A stretch of DNA of 64,000 nucleotides, taken from Gp1-AA122 sp035631655. GTDB taxonomy: Bacteria; Acidobacteriota; Terriglobia; Terriglobales; Acidobacteriaceae. Below are positions 16,224-25,405 of the stretch, in pieces. Under the pieces are notes generated by a model that was not told the DNA's origin, searched no databases, and saw nothing but the letters and a program-made list of their open reading frames with translations. The translations under genes were made by a program, and so were the position numbers. Every line of letters starts with the position of its first letter. Positions within the stretch are counted from its first letter, which is position 1. The stretch is taken from positions 3,463-67,462 of the forward strand of contig DASQIH010000216.1 of assembly GCA_035631655.1 (NCBI GenBank). The letters are read 5' to 3'.

Positions 16224-18023
16224 TCAGCTGGCTCGTTTTGCCGGCAATGCTTGTGGCACTTCTTTGGGTGCCTCGGGAGCCTGTTCTCCGTAAACTCGCT
16301 CGCCTGGGGCCCAGCGCGTGATCTTAACCGGCAGATACTCCACCCGTGAGGATCCGTCCGCCTTCCGATACACCAGCGAGTGCGCCAGGAAGTTCTTGTC
16401 ATCGCGTCCGGGAAAGTCAGTACGCTGATGCGCGCCCCGCGACTCGGTCCGGTGTAGCGCACACTGCACGATCGACTCCGCTACGTCCAGCATGAACCCC
16501 AGTTCCAAGGTAGCTTCCAGTTCGGTATTAAAAGTACGGCTGCGGTCATCCAGACTGATGTTTTCGTATCGCTCCTGCAATTCGAACAATCGGTTAGCGC
16601 CTTCCGCCAGCGAGCTTTCCTGGCGATAGATTCCCGCGCTCTTCTCAACCGTTTTCTGCATCTCATCGCGAATAGTCGCCACCCGCTCTCGCCCGCCGAG
16701 CTTGCGCAGAAACTGGCCTTCTAATCTCTTCCGCTCGTCATTCGCCTGCGCGATCGTTCGGCCATTGGGAGCTTCCTGTTCCGCCGCATACAGGGCAGCT
16801 GCCCGCCCCGCACGCGCGCCAAATACCAGGCACTCGGGTAGCGAATTGGAACCGAGCCGGTTCGCGCCATTGATGCTCACGCAAGCCACTTCGCCCGCAG
16901 CGTACAGCCCGGCCAGTGGCGTGGCACCATGGATGTCGGTGCTCACGCCGCCCATCATGTAATGAACCACCGGACGCACAGGAATCAATTCTTTGACCGG
17001 ATCAATGTTCTGGTACTTCAGGCAGAGCTCTCGCACGAAAGGCAACTTGCTGTTGACGAGCTTCTCTCCCAAGTGCCGCAGATCAAGATGGACAACCGAA
17101 CCGTAAGGCGTCTCGAGGGTCCGCCCCTTTTTTTCTTCTTTGACGAATGCCTGCGACAACCGATCACGCGGACCCAGTTCCATCGAGCGCAAGACCGGCT
17201 TGGGCTCAGGCTTCCCGAGGTTGTAGTCCTGCAAGTAGCGGTAGCCATCCTTATTCAGCAGGTACCCACCTTCTGCGCGTGCCGCCTCGGTAATCAGAAT
17301 CCCGGTGAATGGAAGCCCCGTCGGGTGATACTGCACAAACTCCATGTCTTTCAGCGGAGCACCCGCACGGTAAGCCAGCGCCATGCCGTCACCATTCTTG
17401 ATGTTGGCATTGGTGGTGAACGGAAACACGCGCCCGCAGCCGCCCGTGCATAGAATCACTGCTTTCGCGGTGATGGCCTGAATTTTCCCCGACATCAACT
17501 CAATCGCCACCACGCCCTGCACTCGCTCGTCGTCTACCAGCAGCTTGGTGACAAACCATTCGTCGTAGCGCGTGATGGGATCGTATTTCAGGGTGGTCTG
17601 AAACAGGGTGTGCAACATGTGGAAGCCGGTCTTGTCGGCAGCAAACCAGGTGCGCCTCTTCTTCATCCCGCCGAAAGCACGTACCGCGATGTGCCCGTCG
17701 GGCTCGCGGCTCCACGGACATCCCCATCGCTCCAACTGCAACAACTCCCGCGGAGCTTCCTTGACAAAAGCTTCAACGGCATCCTGGTCGCACAACCAGT
17801 CGCCACCGGAAATGGTGTCGTAGGCATGCTCGTCCAGGCTGTCATCGGGCTTGACCACTCCCGCCGCGCCGCCTTCGGCCGAAACCGTGTGGCTGCGCAT
17901 CGGGTACACCTTGGAAACGACAGCGATGCGGAGTTTGGGATTCACCTCGGCGGCGGCGATCGCAGCGCGCAGTCCCGCGCCTCCGCCACCTACAAGAAGG
18001 ACGTCGTGTGCCGAGGCATCCAT
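16224..18023 (-). CDS. frdA: Fumarate reductase flavoprotein subunit
   Basis: The catalytic subunit that reduces fumarate to succinate, or the reverse, with covalently bound FAD. It is 599 residues with the FAD-binding LLVGGGGAGLRAAIAA, the flavinylation histidine in RSHTVSAEGG (near residue 45), the active-site blocks YHPTGLPFTGILITEAARAE and RPVVHYMMGG, and the C-terminal TESRGAHQRTDFP. It matches E. coli FrdA more closely than SdhA, in line with the separate FrdC and FrdD anchors. First gene of frdABCD; GGGGA precedes ATG 18023. The direction in vivo cannot be told from sequence. Confidence 0.95.
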   Translation of the reverse strand: MDASAHDVLLVGGGGAGLRAAIAAAEVNPKLRIAVVSKVYPMRSHTVSAEGGAAGVVKPDDSLDEHAYDTISGGDWLCDQDAVEAFVKEAPRELLQLERWGCPWSREPDGHIAVRAFGGMKKRRTWFAADKTGFHMLHTLFQTTLKYDPITRYDEWFVTKLLVDDERVQGVVAIELMSGKIQAITAKAVILCTGGCGRVFPFTTNANIKNGDGMALAYRAGAPLKDMEFVQYHPTGLPFTGILITEAARAEGGYLLNKDGYRYLQDYNLGKPEPKPVLRSMELGPRDRLSQAFVKEEKKGRTLETPYGSVVHLDLRHLGEKLVNSKLPFVRELCLKYQNIDPVKELIPVRPVVHYMMGGVSTDIHGATPLAGLYAAGEVACVSINGANRLGSNSLPECLVFGARAGRAAALYAAEQEAPNGRTIAQANDERKRLEGQFLRKLGGRERVATIRDEMQKTVEKSAGIYRQESSLAEGANRLFELQERYENISLDDRSRTFNTELEATLELGFMLDVAESIVQCALHRTESRGAHQRTDFPGRDDKNFLAHSLVYRKADGSSRVEYLPVKITRWAPGERVYGEQAPEAPKEVPQALPAKRAS

Positions 18024-18501
18024 GGTTTCCCCACTAACGGCCCGACGAGGTGGGCGGCCGCTTCAACCAGGCCCCAAGTGCTGCACATTCTCCTCCCAAT
18101 TACCCTTAGGAAGCAAATAGATTCTGGAAGCGATAAATGCATTCGAAGCTCCTGTGTGGAGACGGGTCTTCGACCCGCCTACCCTGGGTCGTCACGGGCG
18201 ACCGTCCTTGTTTCTCGGTCACTGGCCGAGCCACTACATCTTGTCTGCAAAAAAAAGACCGCATCGGGTGGCGCTCAAACAAACACCTCCTACGATGGAC
18301 GACGCACCACCGATAAGCTCTCCCCACCCGAGACTCTATGGCGTCATTCTGAGCGGACGTCCGTCCGCGAAGAATCTCGCGGGCGCCAGCGGTGAACCCC
18401 TTTTGGAAAGACGGTTAGCCCGGCTTGTCACCCTGTGCTTCGGACAGACAAGACAGGGATCTGCGCTGTCTCCAGTGGAAATGACTTATGCTAGCGTTCC
18501 C
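18024..18501. other. Intergenic region with repeat elements
   Basis: A 478-base spacer. It contains a short hairpin GACGGGTC-TTC-GACCCGCC (about 18163-18179) and a copy of the GTCATTCTGAGCGGA...GAAGAATCTCGCG dispersed repeat (18342-18385). The region next to frdA must hold its promoter, but no clear -35/-10 pair was found. Confidence 0.5.
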
Positions 18502-19311
18502 TCAGAATCGAGTAGCCAACGCCAGTTCGCCTAAATGAACTTCCTTGACTCCCGGCACTTCCCGGACGATACCTGCGATCTTCTTAGCCTGGGCCGGACT
18601 GAGGATGCCTCCCTTGACGGACACTGATCCCCGTTGCGCAATCACTTCAAATTGAATGTTCGAGGTGGCCGGATCCATCGCAAGCTTCGCCTTGACATGG
18701 CTGGCCGTGGCCAGGTCGTCGACGGCTCTTTGGCTCTCGCCGTTGAACTCGAAGCGCTTCAACTGCGAAGTGAAGCAGATGACATCGCAGGCTTCTTCCA
18801 GATTCATTTGTTCCAGGTTGAGCACAATGTCGTAGAGCGAGGCATCTCTCCAATCCACGCCGTAGAGAAACCGAGTCCACTTGCGCCTGTCTTCATCCAT
18901 CTTCTCGATGTAGGCGACGGCGTCCTTGCGATTGCATCTTACTCGGTCTTGCAATTTGCGGATGCGGAACTCCAGGGGAGCAATGATGCGAGTACGCAGC
19001 ACGTGAGGCCCATTACCGAGCAGCAGGTGCCCCGCCAGGCCATGGTAAATCGCGTTCCCTGTCCTGACTTCCTCGGTAAGAGCCGCCTGAATGAAGGCCA
19101 GGTACATGTATTTCGTGTGCTGAGACTGCCCCAGAAAGCTGGGCGGCTTTTCGATAGCGGTGCGAAGGTCATCCTGCGACACGCCCCAGGCCGCAGCTTT
19201 CTGGATAATCTGGTCGCGATCGATGCAGCGGTAGCCAAGCCTCTGGGCGAGAAGTTCGGCCAGCATCTTGCCCCCGCTGAAAGAGCCTCGGGATATGGTG
19301 ATCACGGGCAC
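18502..19311 (-). CDS. Cytidylate-kinase-like protein fused to a BON domain
   Basis: A 269-residue two-domain protein. The N-terminal P-loop kinase resembles cytidylate kinase 2: ITISRGSFSGGKMLAELLAQ with the P-loop GSFSGGK, RCIDRDQII and an R-rich lid region RIRKLQDRVRCNRKDA. Residues ~205-269 form a BON-like domain (VKAKLAMDPATSNIQFEVIA; GSVSVKGGI). GTG 19311 is preferred to GTG 19338 because AAGGAGG stands 5 bases before it and the protein then begins MPVITISRG, as in relatives. The substrate is unproven. BON domains usually bind membranes or periplasmic ligands, so the pairing is odd. Confidence 0.8.
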   Translation of the reverse strand: MPVITISRGSFSGGKMLAELLAQRLGYRCIDRDQIIQKAAAWGVSQDDLRTAIEKPPSFLGQSQHTKYMYLAFIQAALTEEVRTGNAIYHGLAGHLLLGNGPHVLRTRIIAPLEFRIRKLQDRVRCNRKDAVAYIEKMDEDRRKWTRFLYGVDWRDASLYDIVLNLEQMNLEEACDVICFTSQLKRFEFNGESQRAVDDLATASHVKAKLAMDPATSNIQFEVIAQRGSVSVKGGILSPAQAKKIAGIVREVPGVKEVHLGELALATRF

Positions 19312-19484
19312 GGGAACCTCCTTGGCGTCGGCAGACACGGCAAAACGCCGGATGAGATCAACTCTCCCCTTAGTACTACAGCCGGAGAAAGAAAACGGTG
19401 ACGGACCTCACCCTTGCGGGTGTTATCGCGCCGGGCAACATATTTCAGAGGAAGCGGACAGTAAAGGGAAACCCTCGTCCGACT

Positions 19485-19805
19485 TTAAGGCAGGCGATAT
19501 TGCTCGAACTCCACAGCCGCCCCAAAATGTCCTTCTTGCCAATGCTGACTCACGCGGAGAACCTTGGTTTCACAGCACACGCGCTTGCTTTCTGCACGGG
19601 TGATTTCCGGTGGTAGCACCAGAGACATGTCGATTTTCAAGCCGGGCGTGATGCGGCGGTCGCAGATCAGGAACGCACCTTTAAGGGAAATGTTCGTCGC
19701 AATTGCGGCGCATTCGTGCCTCGTACCGTTTGGCACAATCAGCGAGACCACTTGCTGGCTCGCCACGCGATGACATTGGCGGCGTTCTCGAGATGTAAGC
19801 TTCAA
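19485..19805 (-). CDS. PilZ-domain protein
   Basis: A 106-residue single PilZ domain, presumably a cyclic-di-GMP receiver. RERRQCHRVA matches the arginine-rich RxxxR binding motif in part, and ATNISLKGAFLICDRRITPG matches the (D/N)xSxxG strand. The start must be TTG 19805: an in-frame TGA stands three codons upstream, no ATG precedes the conserved region, and GAGG lies just upstream. It is probably cytoplasmic. Binding is a family expectation, not proved. Confidence 0.8.
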   Translation of the reverse strand: MKLTSRERRQCHRVASQQVVSLIVPNGTRHECAAIATNISLKGAFLICDRRITPGLKIDMSLVLPPEITRAESKRVCCETKVLRVSQHWQEGHFGAAVEFEQYRLP

Positions 19806-20021
19806 TGTTCCTCAGTTCGGGTGGACTGGATTTCATAAGCGCGAAGCGCCCCAGACTCGAATCGAATCTGAGGCGCTCGCGGAACAGCCCTCCCCCAGAA
19901 CTGCTCACCTCCAACATAGAATCCCCGTCTGCGGGAGTAAATGGCACGTGCGTGTCAGTGACACGGCACGATCGCGCTAAGGTGTTTCAAGTACACTCCT
20001 GACACGTAACATGACAGCCGG

Positions 20022-21119
20022 CTACTCGCTGTTGCCGGGCTGTTCCGCAGCGACAGCGGTCAATTGGCCTAGCAAGCCGTCTGCCTCATCGTTCGGACCG
20101 GCGGTGAAAAACAAGCTCGTCGCGGATCCATTGTTGGTGGCATTCCCGCCAAAGCTGATGGCCCACAGGCCGTCAATAACCAGCGCTGAACCCGTACTGG
20201 CATCGAGCATCATGCCTTCATGTTTCCCGCTCATCACATTAAAGGCATGAATCGTGCCATCGCCGAAGTTGCCGATCAACAAGCGGTGGGTGAACATCCC
20301 GAAGTCGCTGGGTGCCAGGGCTACTCCCCAGGGCGCGTTGAACCACGATCCATGCTCCAGGCGCAACAACAGTTTTCCTCGCGCATCGAAAACGCCCGCG
20401 AAGCCCAGACCCGGGCCATGGTCCTCGTCATGGCTCCCCGGTTTGCGATGGGCAAAGGTAACCACCAGACTTCCCCCGATATCCTGAATGTTGAACGGAG
20501 CCCAATCGGGGCCCAGACCGGGCAATTGGAAAGCGTCTCCCTCAGTGCGCAGCCTTCTGAAGCTGCCGTCAAAGACCTCAACCCGGCCCGACTGGAAGTT
20601 AGTGGCGTAAAAGCGCGGTCCGCTCGCTGTATTCGCGATGGCGCCACCCTTATAAATGGCCTTACCCGCGCGATTCACGAGCAGAACCGCATTCTTGAGA
20701 TTCACAGTGGGATTCCAGCCGGAGATGGTCCCATCTTCAGTTACAAAAAGAAAGAACGCCTTCGCTCCTGCTGCCACTTGAAAAGCCGTTGTGGCGTTGA
20801 AAACGGCTCCGGTGGGAGCCGCGGTGCCCGTGCCATCAGGAGTGGGAATTGTCACCACCAGGGCTTGCGGCACTCCCGTTGCGTTATACAGGGTCGAAAG
20901 CCCTGTGCCGTTGTCGGCAACCCACCACGGGCTGCCGCTCCCGCGTGCGAGTCCCCACGAGTTGATCAGACTTGGATCGATGTTGGCCGCGGATAGGGAA
21001 ACAGTGGAGGCATCAGTAGTCAGGTCAGTCCGATGATACTGTTGTGCGTTGGCGGAAACCAGCGACAACAGCGCGAGGGTGGCGGCGAGAACAGCGCGAC
21101 GGATTACTGAAATCCACAT
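20022..21119 (-). CDS. Secreted TIGR03118-family protein
   Basis: A 365-residue exported protein. The signal peptide is in the first ~25 residues (RRAVLAATLALLSLVSANAQ). The mature part has beta-propeller-like repeats: INSWGLARGSGSPWWVADNG, AVFNATTAFQVAAG, FYATNFQSGRVEVFDG, APWGVALAPSDFG and LLIGNFGDGTIHAFN. This order matches the TIGR03118 family of uncharacterised secreted proteins. ATG 21119 has GAGG 7 bases upstream and gives a normal signal peptide; earlier starts do not. Confidence 0.85.
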   Translation of the reverse strand: MWISVIRRAVLAATLALLSLVSANAQQYHRTDLTTDASTVSLSAANIDPSLINSWGLARGSGSPWWVADNGTGLSTLYNATGVPQALVVTIPTPDGTGTAAPTGAVFNATTAFQVAAGAKAFFLFVTEDGTISGWNPTVNLKNAVLLVNRAGKAIYKGGAIANTASGPRFYATNFQSGRVEVFDGSFRRLRTEGDAFQLPGLGPDWAPFNIQDIGGSLVVTFAHRKPGSHDEDHGPGLGFAGVFDARGKLLLRLEHGSWFNAPWGVALAPSDFGMFTHRLLIGNFGDGTIHAFNVMSGKHEGMMLDASTGSALVIDGLWAISFGGNATNNGSATSLFFTAGPNDEADGLLGQLTAVAAEQPGNSE

Positions 21120-21271
21120 ACCTGTACCTCTGCTGGATGGATTCTGATGCTGCAGCAGAGAACACGGTAAGCTGCGCCCATTCACGGCTTTGTCAAGGAA
21201 TTGTCAGCTTTCCGTAACTTTCTTGTGAGCGGGTTCACTAACGCGCTCGGACAGTTTGGACGTGGTAAGAC

Positions 21272-21306
21272 TGCGTGGGGCGCGGACACTTTTGTCCGCG
21301 TCTTTC
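21272..21306. repeat. GC-rich hairpin between two genes
   Basis: GCGCGGACA-CTTT-TGTCCGCG forms a strong stem-loop between the ends of two minus-strand genes, followed on the plus strand by TCTTTCC. It could act as a weak terminator but also resembles the short GC-hairpin repeats found elsewhere in the window. Confidence 0.45.
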
Positions 21307-21355
21307 CTATGCTATTTCGCTAGGCATCTAAGTAGCTCTGCCGCGCTCTTCCGGC

Positions 21356-22546
21356 TCATCGCGAGAAACTAATGGAAACTGCATCATCCCCGAGGAAGCT
21401 GACGGTAATTTTCGTCTCCGCCTCGACGGCATGACCATTTAGTTCGTAAGGACGGTATCGCCAGCGCCTGACGGCTCTTGCAGCGGCACCCGCGAGCCTA
21501 CGATTACCACTTAGAATATCGACTTCGCTCACGGCGCCGTCGGTGCCGATCACCGCTCTCAAACTGACTTTTCCCGTTAGGGGACTGTCAATCACGGGAT
21601 ACTTAAAACCGCTCTCCGGCGCCTCCGCAATTTGCAAGCGCTCCGGCGGAGCTGGGCTCGGTGTCGTTTCTGGCGGCAGCACATGAACGATGGATGCGGT
21701 TGGTTGTTTCGGCAGCACAGGCATGATCGATGCGGCTGGTTGGCTCTCAAGCTGTTTGGAGCCAGCTAGCTGTACTGGCGCGCTGGAAGCAGGGCTCGCA
21801 ATCGGCTGCTTGCTGACCATAGGCCTGGATGGCAGAACTGCTTCTGGCTGAGCAGACACCGGATTCGCCGCAGGGGATTCGTGAGCCTCAGCCGCCACTT
21901 GCGGAGGCTTGATAGCCCGCGCGGGCCGGGCTTCCTGAAAATAAAGGAAAAGGCCGAGCGCCGCCGCGCCGCACCCGGCAGGCAGCACCCATCTCAGCGT
22001 TCTTCGGCTTCGTGGTGTCCCAGTATCTGGCTCCTCTAGCGCCCGGCGCCCTTTGTTGTTCTTGCTCCGTTCTGCAGGCTGTTCTTTTGCAGAGGGTATG
22101 TCCAAAACGTTCGCACCGTGTCTGGCCAAAGTCCCTAGAATCGACGGACTCTGAGCCGGATTGCTTGCGCGAACCGAGATCTCCCCGGCAGCAACGGCTC
22201 GGGGCGGGTCGAGCTCAGCCCTGGTCGCAGTCATCTCGACTACGTTGCTCGCGGCCGCCACCGCCTGCGGTTTCACAGCTGGTATCGAAAAGGCATTCTC
22301 GATGACGCCGATGATTGGAAACCTGATAATCGGCCCCTTCACACTGACATCGGCGGTCTGGAACAGCTCTTCGGCTAGTCGCTGTTGGCGGCTATTCAGC
22401 ACCTGCTTAGGCAGACTGTGGAAATTCCGGAACGTCCAGAGCAAGTAGAGGCTTTGCCAAAACGACGGCTTTGCATAAACTGAGCCGCCGCCGCTGCTGC
22501 GTAGTTCGACGCGGCCCGTGCGGATCTTCTGCGACACTGCACCCAT
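21356..22546 (-). CDS. TonB-like energy-transducer family protein
   Basis: A 396-residue protein from ATG 22546. The order is a cytoplasmic N-terminal region (~180 residues), a single membrane helix (WVLPAGCGAAALGLFLYFQ), a long Pro/Ala/Val-rich periplasmic linker with repeated SKQP/LPKQPTAS words, and a C-terminal TonB-like domain (KYPVIDSPLTGKVSLRAVIG, AVRRWRYRPYELNG). The C-terminal domain contacts outer-membrane or envelope partners. No ExbB/ExbD genes are nearby, and the long cytoplasmic part is unlike classical TonB, so signalling or structural roles are possible. ATG 22618 sits inside a TATAAT box, making the downstream start more likely. Confidence 0.8.
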   Translation of the reverse strand: MGAVSQKIRTGRVELRSSGGGSVYAKPSFWQSLYLLWTFRNFHSLPKQVLNSRQQRLAEELFQTADVSVKGPIIRFPIIGVIENAFSIPAVKPQAVAAASNVVEMTATRAELDPPRAVAAGEISVRASNPAQSPSILGTLARHGANVLDIPSAKEQPAERSKNNKGRRALEEPDTGTPRSRRTLRWVLPAGCGAAALGLFLYFQEARPARAIKPPQVAAEAHESPAANPVSAQPEAVLPSRPMVSKQPIASPASSAPVQLAGSKQLESQPAASIMPVLPKQPTASIVHVLPPETTPSPAPPERLQIAEAPESGFKYPVIDSPLTGKVSLRAVIGTDGAVSEVDILSGNRRLAGAAARAVRRWRYRPYELNGHAVEAETKITVSFLGDDAVSISFSR

Positions 22547-22616
22547 GACGGCTTCACCCAGGAGTAGTTTCGTTGTGCCTTGAAAAGGGGGCCTGGCAAC
22601 TTCGGGGGAGGACAGC

Positions 22617-22622
22617 ATTATA
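22617..22622 (-). promoter_or_regulatory. Putative -10 box of the TonB-like gene
   Basis: A perfect TATAAT on the minus strand, about 70 bases before ATG 22546; no clear -35 was found. It overlaps the possible earlier ATG 22618, arguing against that start. Confidence 0.45.
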
Positions 22623-22738
22623 CCCCGAGAACGGCATATTTTATCAGTGCTTCAGCCGGGTCGAAGCAAGCGTTTTCTTCCTCTGCCAGGATTCAGGACT
22701 GGACCGCAAATACCGCCAAAGACGTAGAATCGCCGTAT

Positions 22739-25405
22739 ATGGAACTACTCACCGAGACGCAGATCCTCGATTTCACGATCCGCGGGAACTACTTTAACCA
22801 GCACACTCTCTTATCGCGGAGGCAACGCGGTTCCGAGGTAAACGCGTTTCCGAGTCGCTCGGGATATTCTCCCCCGGTGGCGGAGTTCGAACTTCAGGAC
22901 GGCACGAAAACCAGCACTCCTGTGAGGGAGATTGACATCCCTCTGCTCTGCCAGGGTGACTTCGAGAAAGCAAAAGCGCATCTGCGCCTGATTCTGAACG
23001 CCCATCGAGGGGACGGCCAAGCCGCCAGGGACTTGCGTTCCGCAGAACCCCCTGACGTGGCCCGCGGTTCGGGCAGGCCTCAACCCGCCGAGAGCAGATT
23101 CGTCGTCCCCTCCACCAGCTCGGAAACTCACTCGGAGCGCGAGATAAGTCAAAAAGGGTTCGTGCTCCTGAAGTTAAGCCAGCAGGGCTATCCCGTCCCC
23201 GATTTTGTAGTGATGACCGCCGAGGCCTACAACGACCGTGCCCGTCTTGAAGACCATCTCGGAGAAGCCATCGAGCAACTCGAGACCCTCACCGGCCAAA
23301 AACTGGGAGCCTCCAATGCTCCCCTGCTCTTCGCCATGCGCTGTGCCACCGCCCAATACATTCCCGGGATCATGACTACCTTCCTCAATGTGGGCGTCAC
23401 GGAAAGCACGTTGCCTTGCCTGGAAAAAATGTATGGTCCGCTTGCCACCCGCAAGATCTTCCTCAACAACTTGAGAAATCTCTATAGCTCTCTCGAACAC
23501 GAGGACCACGCGGCGATAACCAGCGCCGTGCGCTGGGACCTGCCTGCAGAAGAAGTCAGGCGCTGGATAGAGCGGCTGTCGGAGATTGTCAGAAAACATG
23601 ACAGGAAACTTATTGAGGACGCCTTTTATCAAGCCGCCTTTTTCGTAAGGCAGTCCTATAAACACTTCGAAGAGAACCAGGAACTGATTGTCACGTTATG
23701 CCGGGGAACCGAACATCATCCCTGCCTGATTCTGCAGAAGATGGTCTGCACGGTGCGCGACGATCAGGCCTACGCCGGGGTCCTGTCCAGCCGCCATACT
23801 CAGAGCGGCTTAGGCGTGGAACTCCAAACCGCGCACAACATTTTCGGCGAAGAAATGATGACGGGAACGGCAGAGATTCAGTCCACCGTTTTCGAAGACA
23901 GGCAGAACATTAAGAATTCCTTTCCTGCCGTGCACCACTTCGTCCCGCATCTGGCCGAGCTGGAAAAAGAGTTTGAGTCGCCAGTCACCATCGAGTTCGC
24001 GGTGGAAGCGACAAACCGATATCAGTGGTTCGCTCTCCTGCAACTCAACGAAACGGGAATGTCGGGCCGAGCCGCCCTCACGTCCGTTGTGGACCTGCAT
24101 AAGTCCGGCGCAATATCGAAGAGACGCGTGACCGAGCTCATCCGGCCCTATCACATCAAGCAGCTTACCAGCGACACCATCGACCAGGAGGTTTTCAAAA
24201 CGCTCAACACCTTCTGTTCTGGCGTGGCCGTTCTGCCCAGGTCCGCAGTTTCGGCGCGTGTCTATTTCACGGGCGACGCCGCTTTGGGAGCTAAGACCCA
24301 GGGCGAGAGAGTATGCCTTTGCAAAAAGACCTTTGTTCCCACCGACACGGTCGTGATGCGGGAAGTAGATGCCATCATCAGCCTGACCTCGGCCGCTATT
24401 CACGTGGTCACCATTTGTCAGAGCCTCGGTATCCCCGCGCTTCTGAATCTTGAGAAAAACGGCGTCTCCTTGCTGCCAGATGGAAGACTGGTTAACTCCT
24501 CGGGAAGGCAAATTAAGGAAGGAGAATGGATCACCATCTCCTCTAGGCGCAGAGCGATTTACGAAGGCAAAGCAAAGTTCACACCGGCCCGGCTCCTTCG
24601 CTACATGAAGGGAGAACCGGTCGAGATGGACGAGGAAGAGCGCAAAGCGTTCGCTTCGATTGCTTACGCCTACCGCTATTACCAGCAACTGGTGCGGGGT
24701 CTGACCGTCGAGCAGATCTCCACTCTCAGCGAAGTCACCCGGCTGGTAAACTTCGAACTGAGAGGCGATTCAGACGAGGCGAAGGAACTGGTAAACGGCT
24801 GGTTCGATGACCGTGAAACGCTCTACACAGAAGAGGTCCTCAAGAGCGATATCGGCGACCACCTGGGACAAAGCAATGTCTTCGACATGCTGACCCTCGA
24901 CCGGAAAATCAGGTTCTTCAAGGGCGCTCTGGCCAAATGCTCCCGCGAACGCATCTCCGGCTACGAGGCAGGTGCTTTTATGCTGGGCCGGTTTTTGTCA
25001 CAGCGCTATTCCGCGGCTTTCTGGAAACGTTTCAGCCCTTCAGAAATCGGTCTGCTGGTCAACGAGTGGGTTCTTTTCGAAAAGTACATGCAGCTTCTGC
25101 ACAACGTGGGCGAGAGGAAAGTGCTGCAGGCCCGAAAGAAGATTCTGAAGGAAGGACTCGACAAGCTCTACATTCATCCCGGCTATGTGCAATCCCTCAT
25201 CACCCTGAAACTGAGCGGCGCGCGCTTAGAGGAGGTGAAAAGCTCCTTGCCGGAATGGAGCGACCCCCAGTCCGCGCTGGTGCTGGAGCTTCTCGGGCAG
25301 CCGTACCGCGTTTTCTACAATTTCAATGCCGAGTGGTCCGTCGGCGAACTGAAAAAGATCTGCCGGGGCGAAAACCTGCCAGTTCCCGGACCGGACGATA
25401 CCTAA
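22739..25405 (+). CDS. Divergent PPDK-like protein lacking the PEP-binding barrel
   Basis: An 888-residue protein, start taken as ATG 22739; the earlier frame runs through the promoter of the opposite gene and looks non-coding. Residues ~137-480 resemble the N-terminal ATP-grasp half of pyruvate phosphate dikinase: QQGYPVPDFVVMTAEAY, PLLFAMRCATAQYIPGIMTT (PPDK: SVRSGA..SMPGMMDT; Arg kept), SPVTIEFAVEATNRYQWFAL. Residues ~490-600 resemble the swivelling phosphohistidine domain, but the usual TSHA histidine reads TSAA. The C-terminal ~280 residues are helical and unrecognised, where PPDK has its PEP/pyruvate barrel. Normal PPDK chemistry is therefore unlikely. It converges on the enolase fusion with overlapping stop codons. 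Confidence 0.8.
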   Translation: MELLTETQILDFTIRGNYFNQHTLLSRRQRGSEVNAFPSRSGYSPPVAEFELQDGTKTSTPVREIDIPLLCQGDFEKAKAHLRLILNAHRGDGQAARDLRSAEPPDVARGSGRPQPAESRFVVPSTSSETHSEREISQKGFVLLKLSQQGYPVPDFVVMTAEAYNDRARLEDHLGEAIEQLETLTGQKLGASNAPLLFAMRCATAQYIPGIMTTFLNVGVTESTLPCLEKMYGPLATRKIFLNNLRNLYSSLEHEDHAAITSAVRWDLPAEEVRRWIERLSEIVRKHDRKLIEDAFYQAAFFVRQSYKHFEENQELIVTLCRGTEHHPCLILQKMVCTVRDDQAYAGVLSSRHTQSGLGVELQTAHNIFGEEMMTGTAEIQSTVFEDRQNIKNSFPAVHHFVPHLAELEKEFESPVTIEFAVEATNRYQWFALLQLNETGMSGRAALTSVVDLHKSGAISKRRVTELIRPYHIKQLTSDTIDQEVFKTLNTFCSGVAVLPRSAVSARVYFTGDAALGAKTQGERVCLCKKTFVPTDTVVMREVDAIISLTSAAIHVVTICQSLGIPALLNLEKNGVSLLPDGRLVNSSGRQIKEGEWITISSRRRAIYEGKAKFTPARLLRYMKGEPVEMDEEERKAFASIAYAYRYYQQLVRGLTVEQISTLSEVTRLVNFELRGDSDEAKELVNGWFDDRETLYTEEVLKSDIGDHLGQSNVFDMLTLDRKIRFFKGALAKCSRERISGYEAGAFMLGRFLSQRYSAAFWKRFSPSEIGLLVNEWVLFEKYMQLLHNVGERKVLQARKKILKEGLDKLYIHPGYVQSLITLKLSGARLEEVKSSLPEWSDPQSALVLELLGQPYRVFYNFNAEWSVGELKKICRGENLPVPGPDDT

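Noticed and set aside
22580..22738. Upstream extension of the PPDK-like protein
   Set aside because: Runs over the promoter and start of the opposite TonB-like gene and has low-complexity, non-conserved sequence; ATG 22739 preferred.
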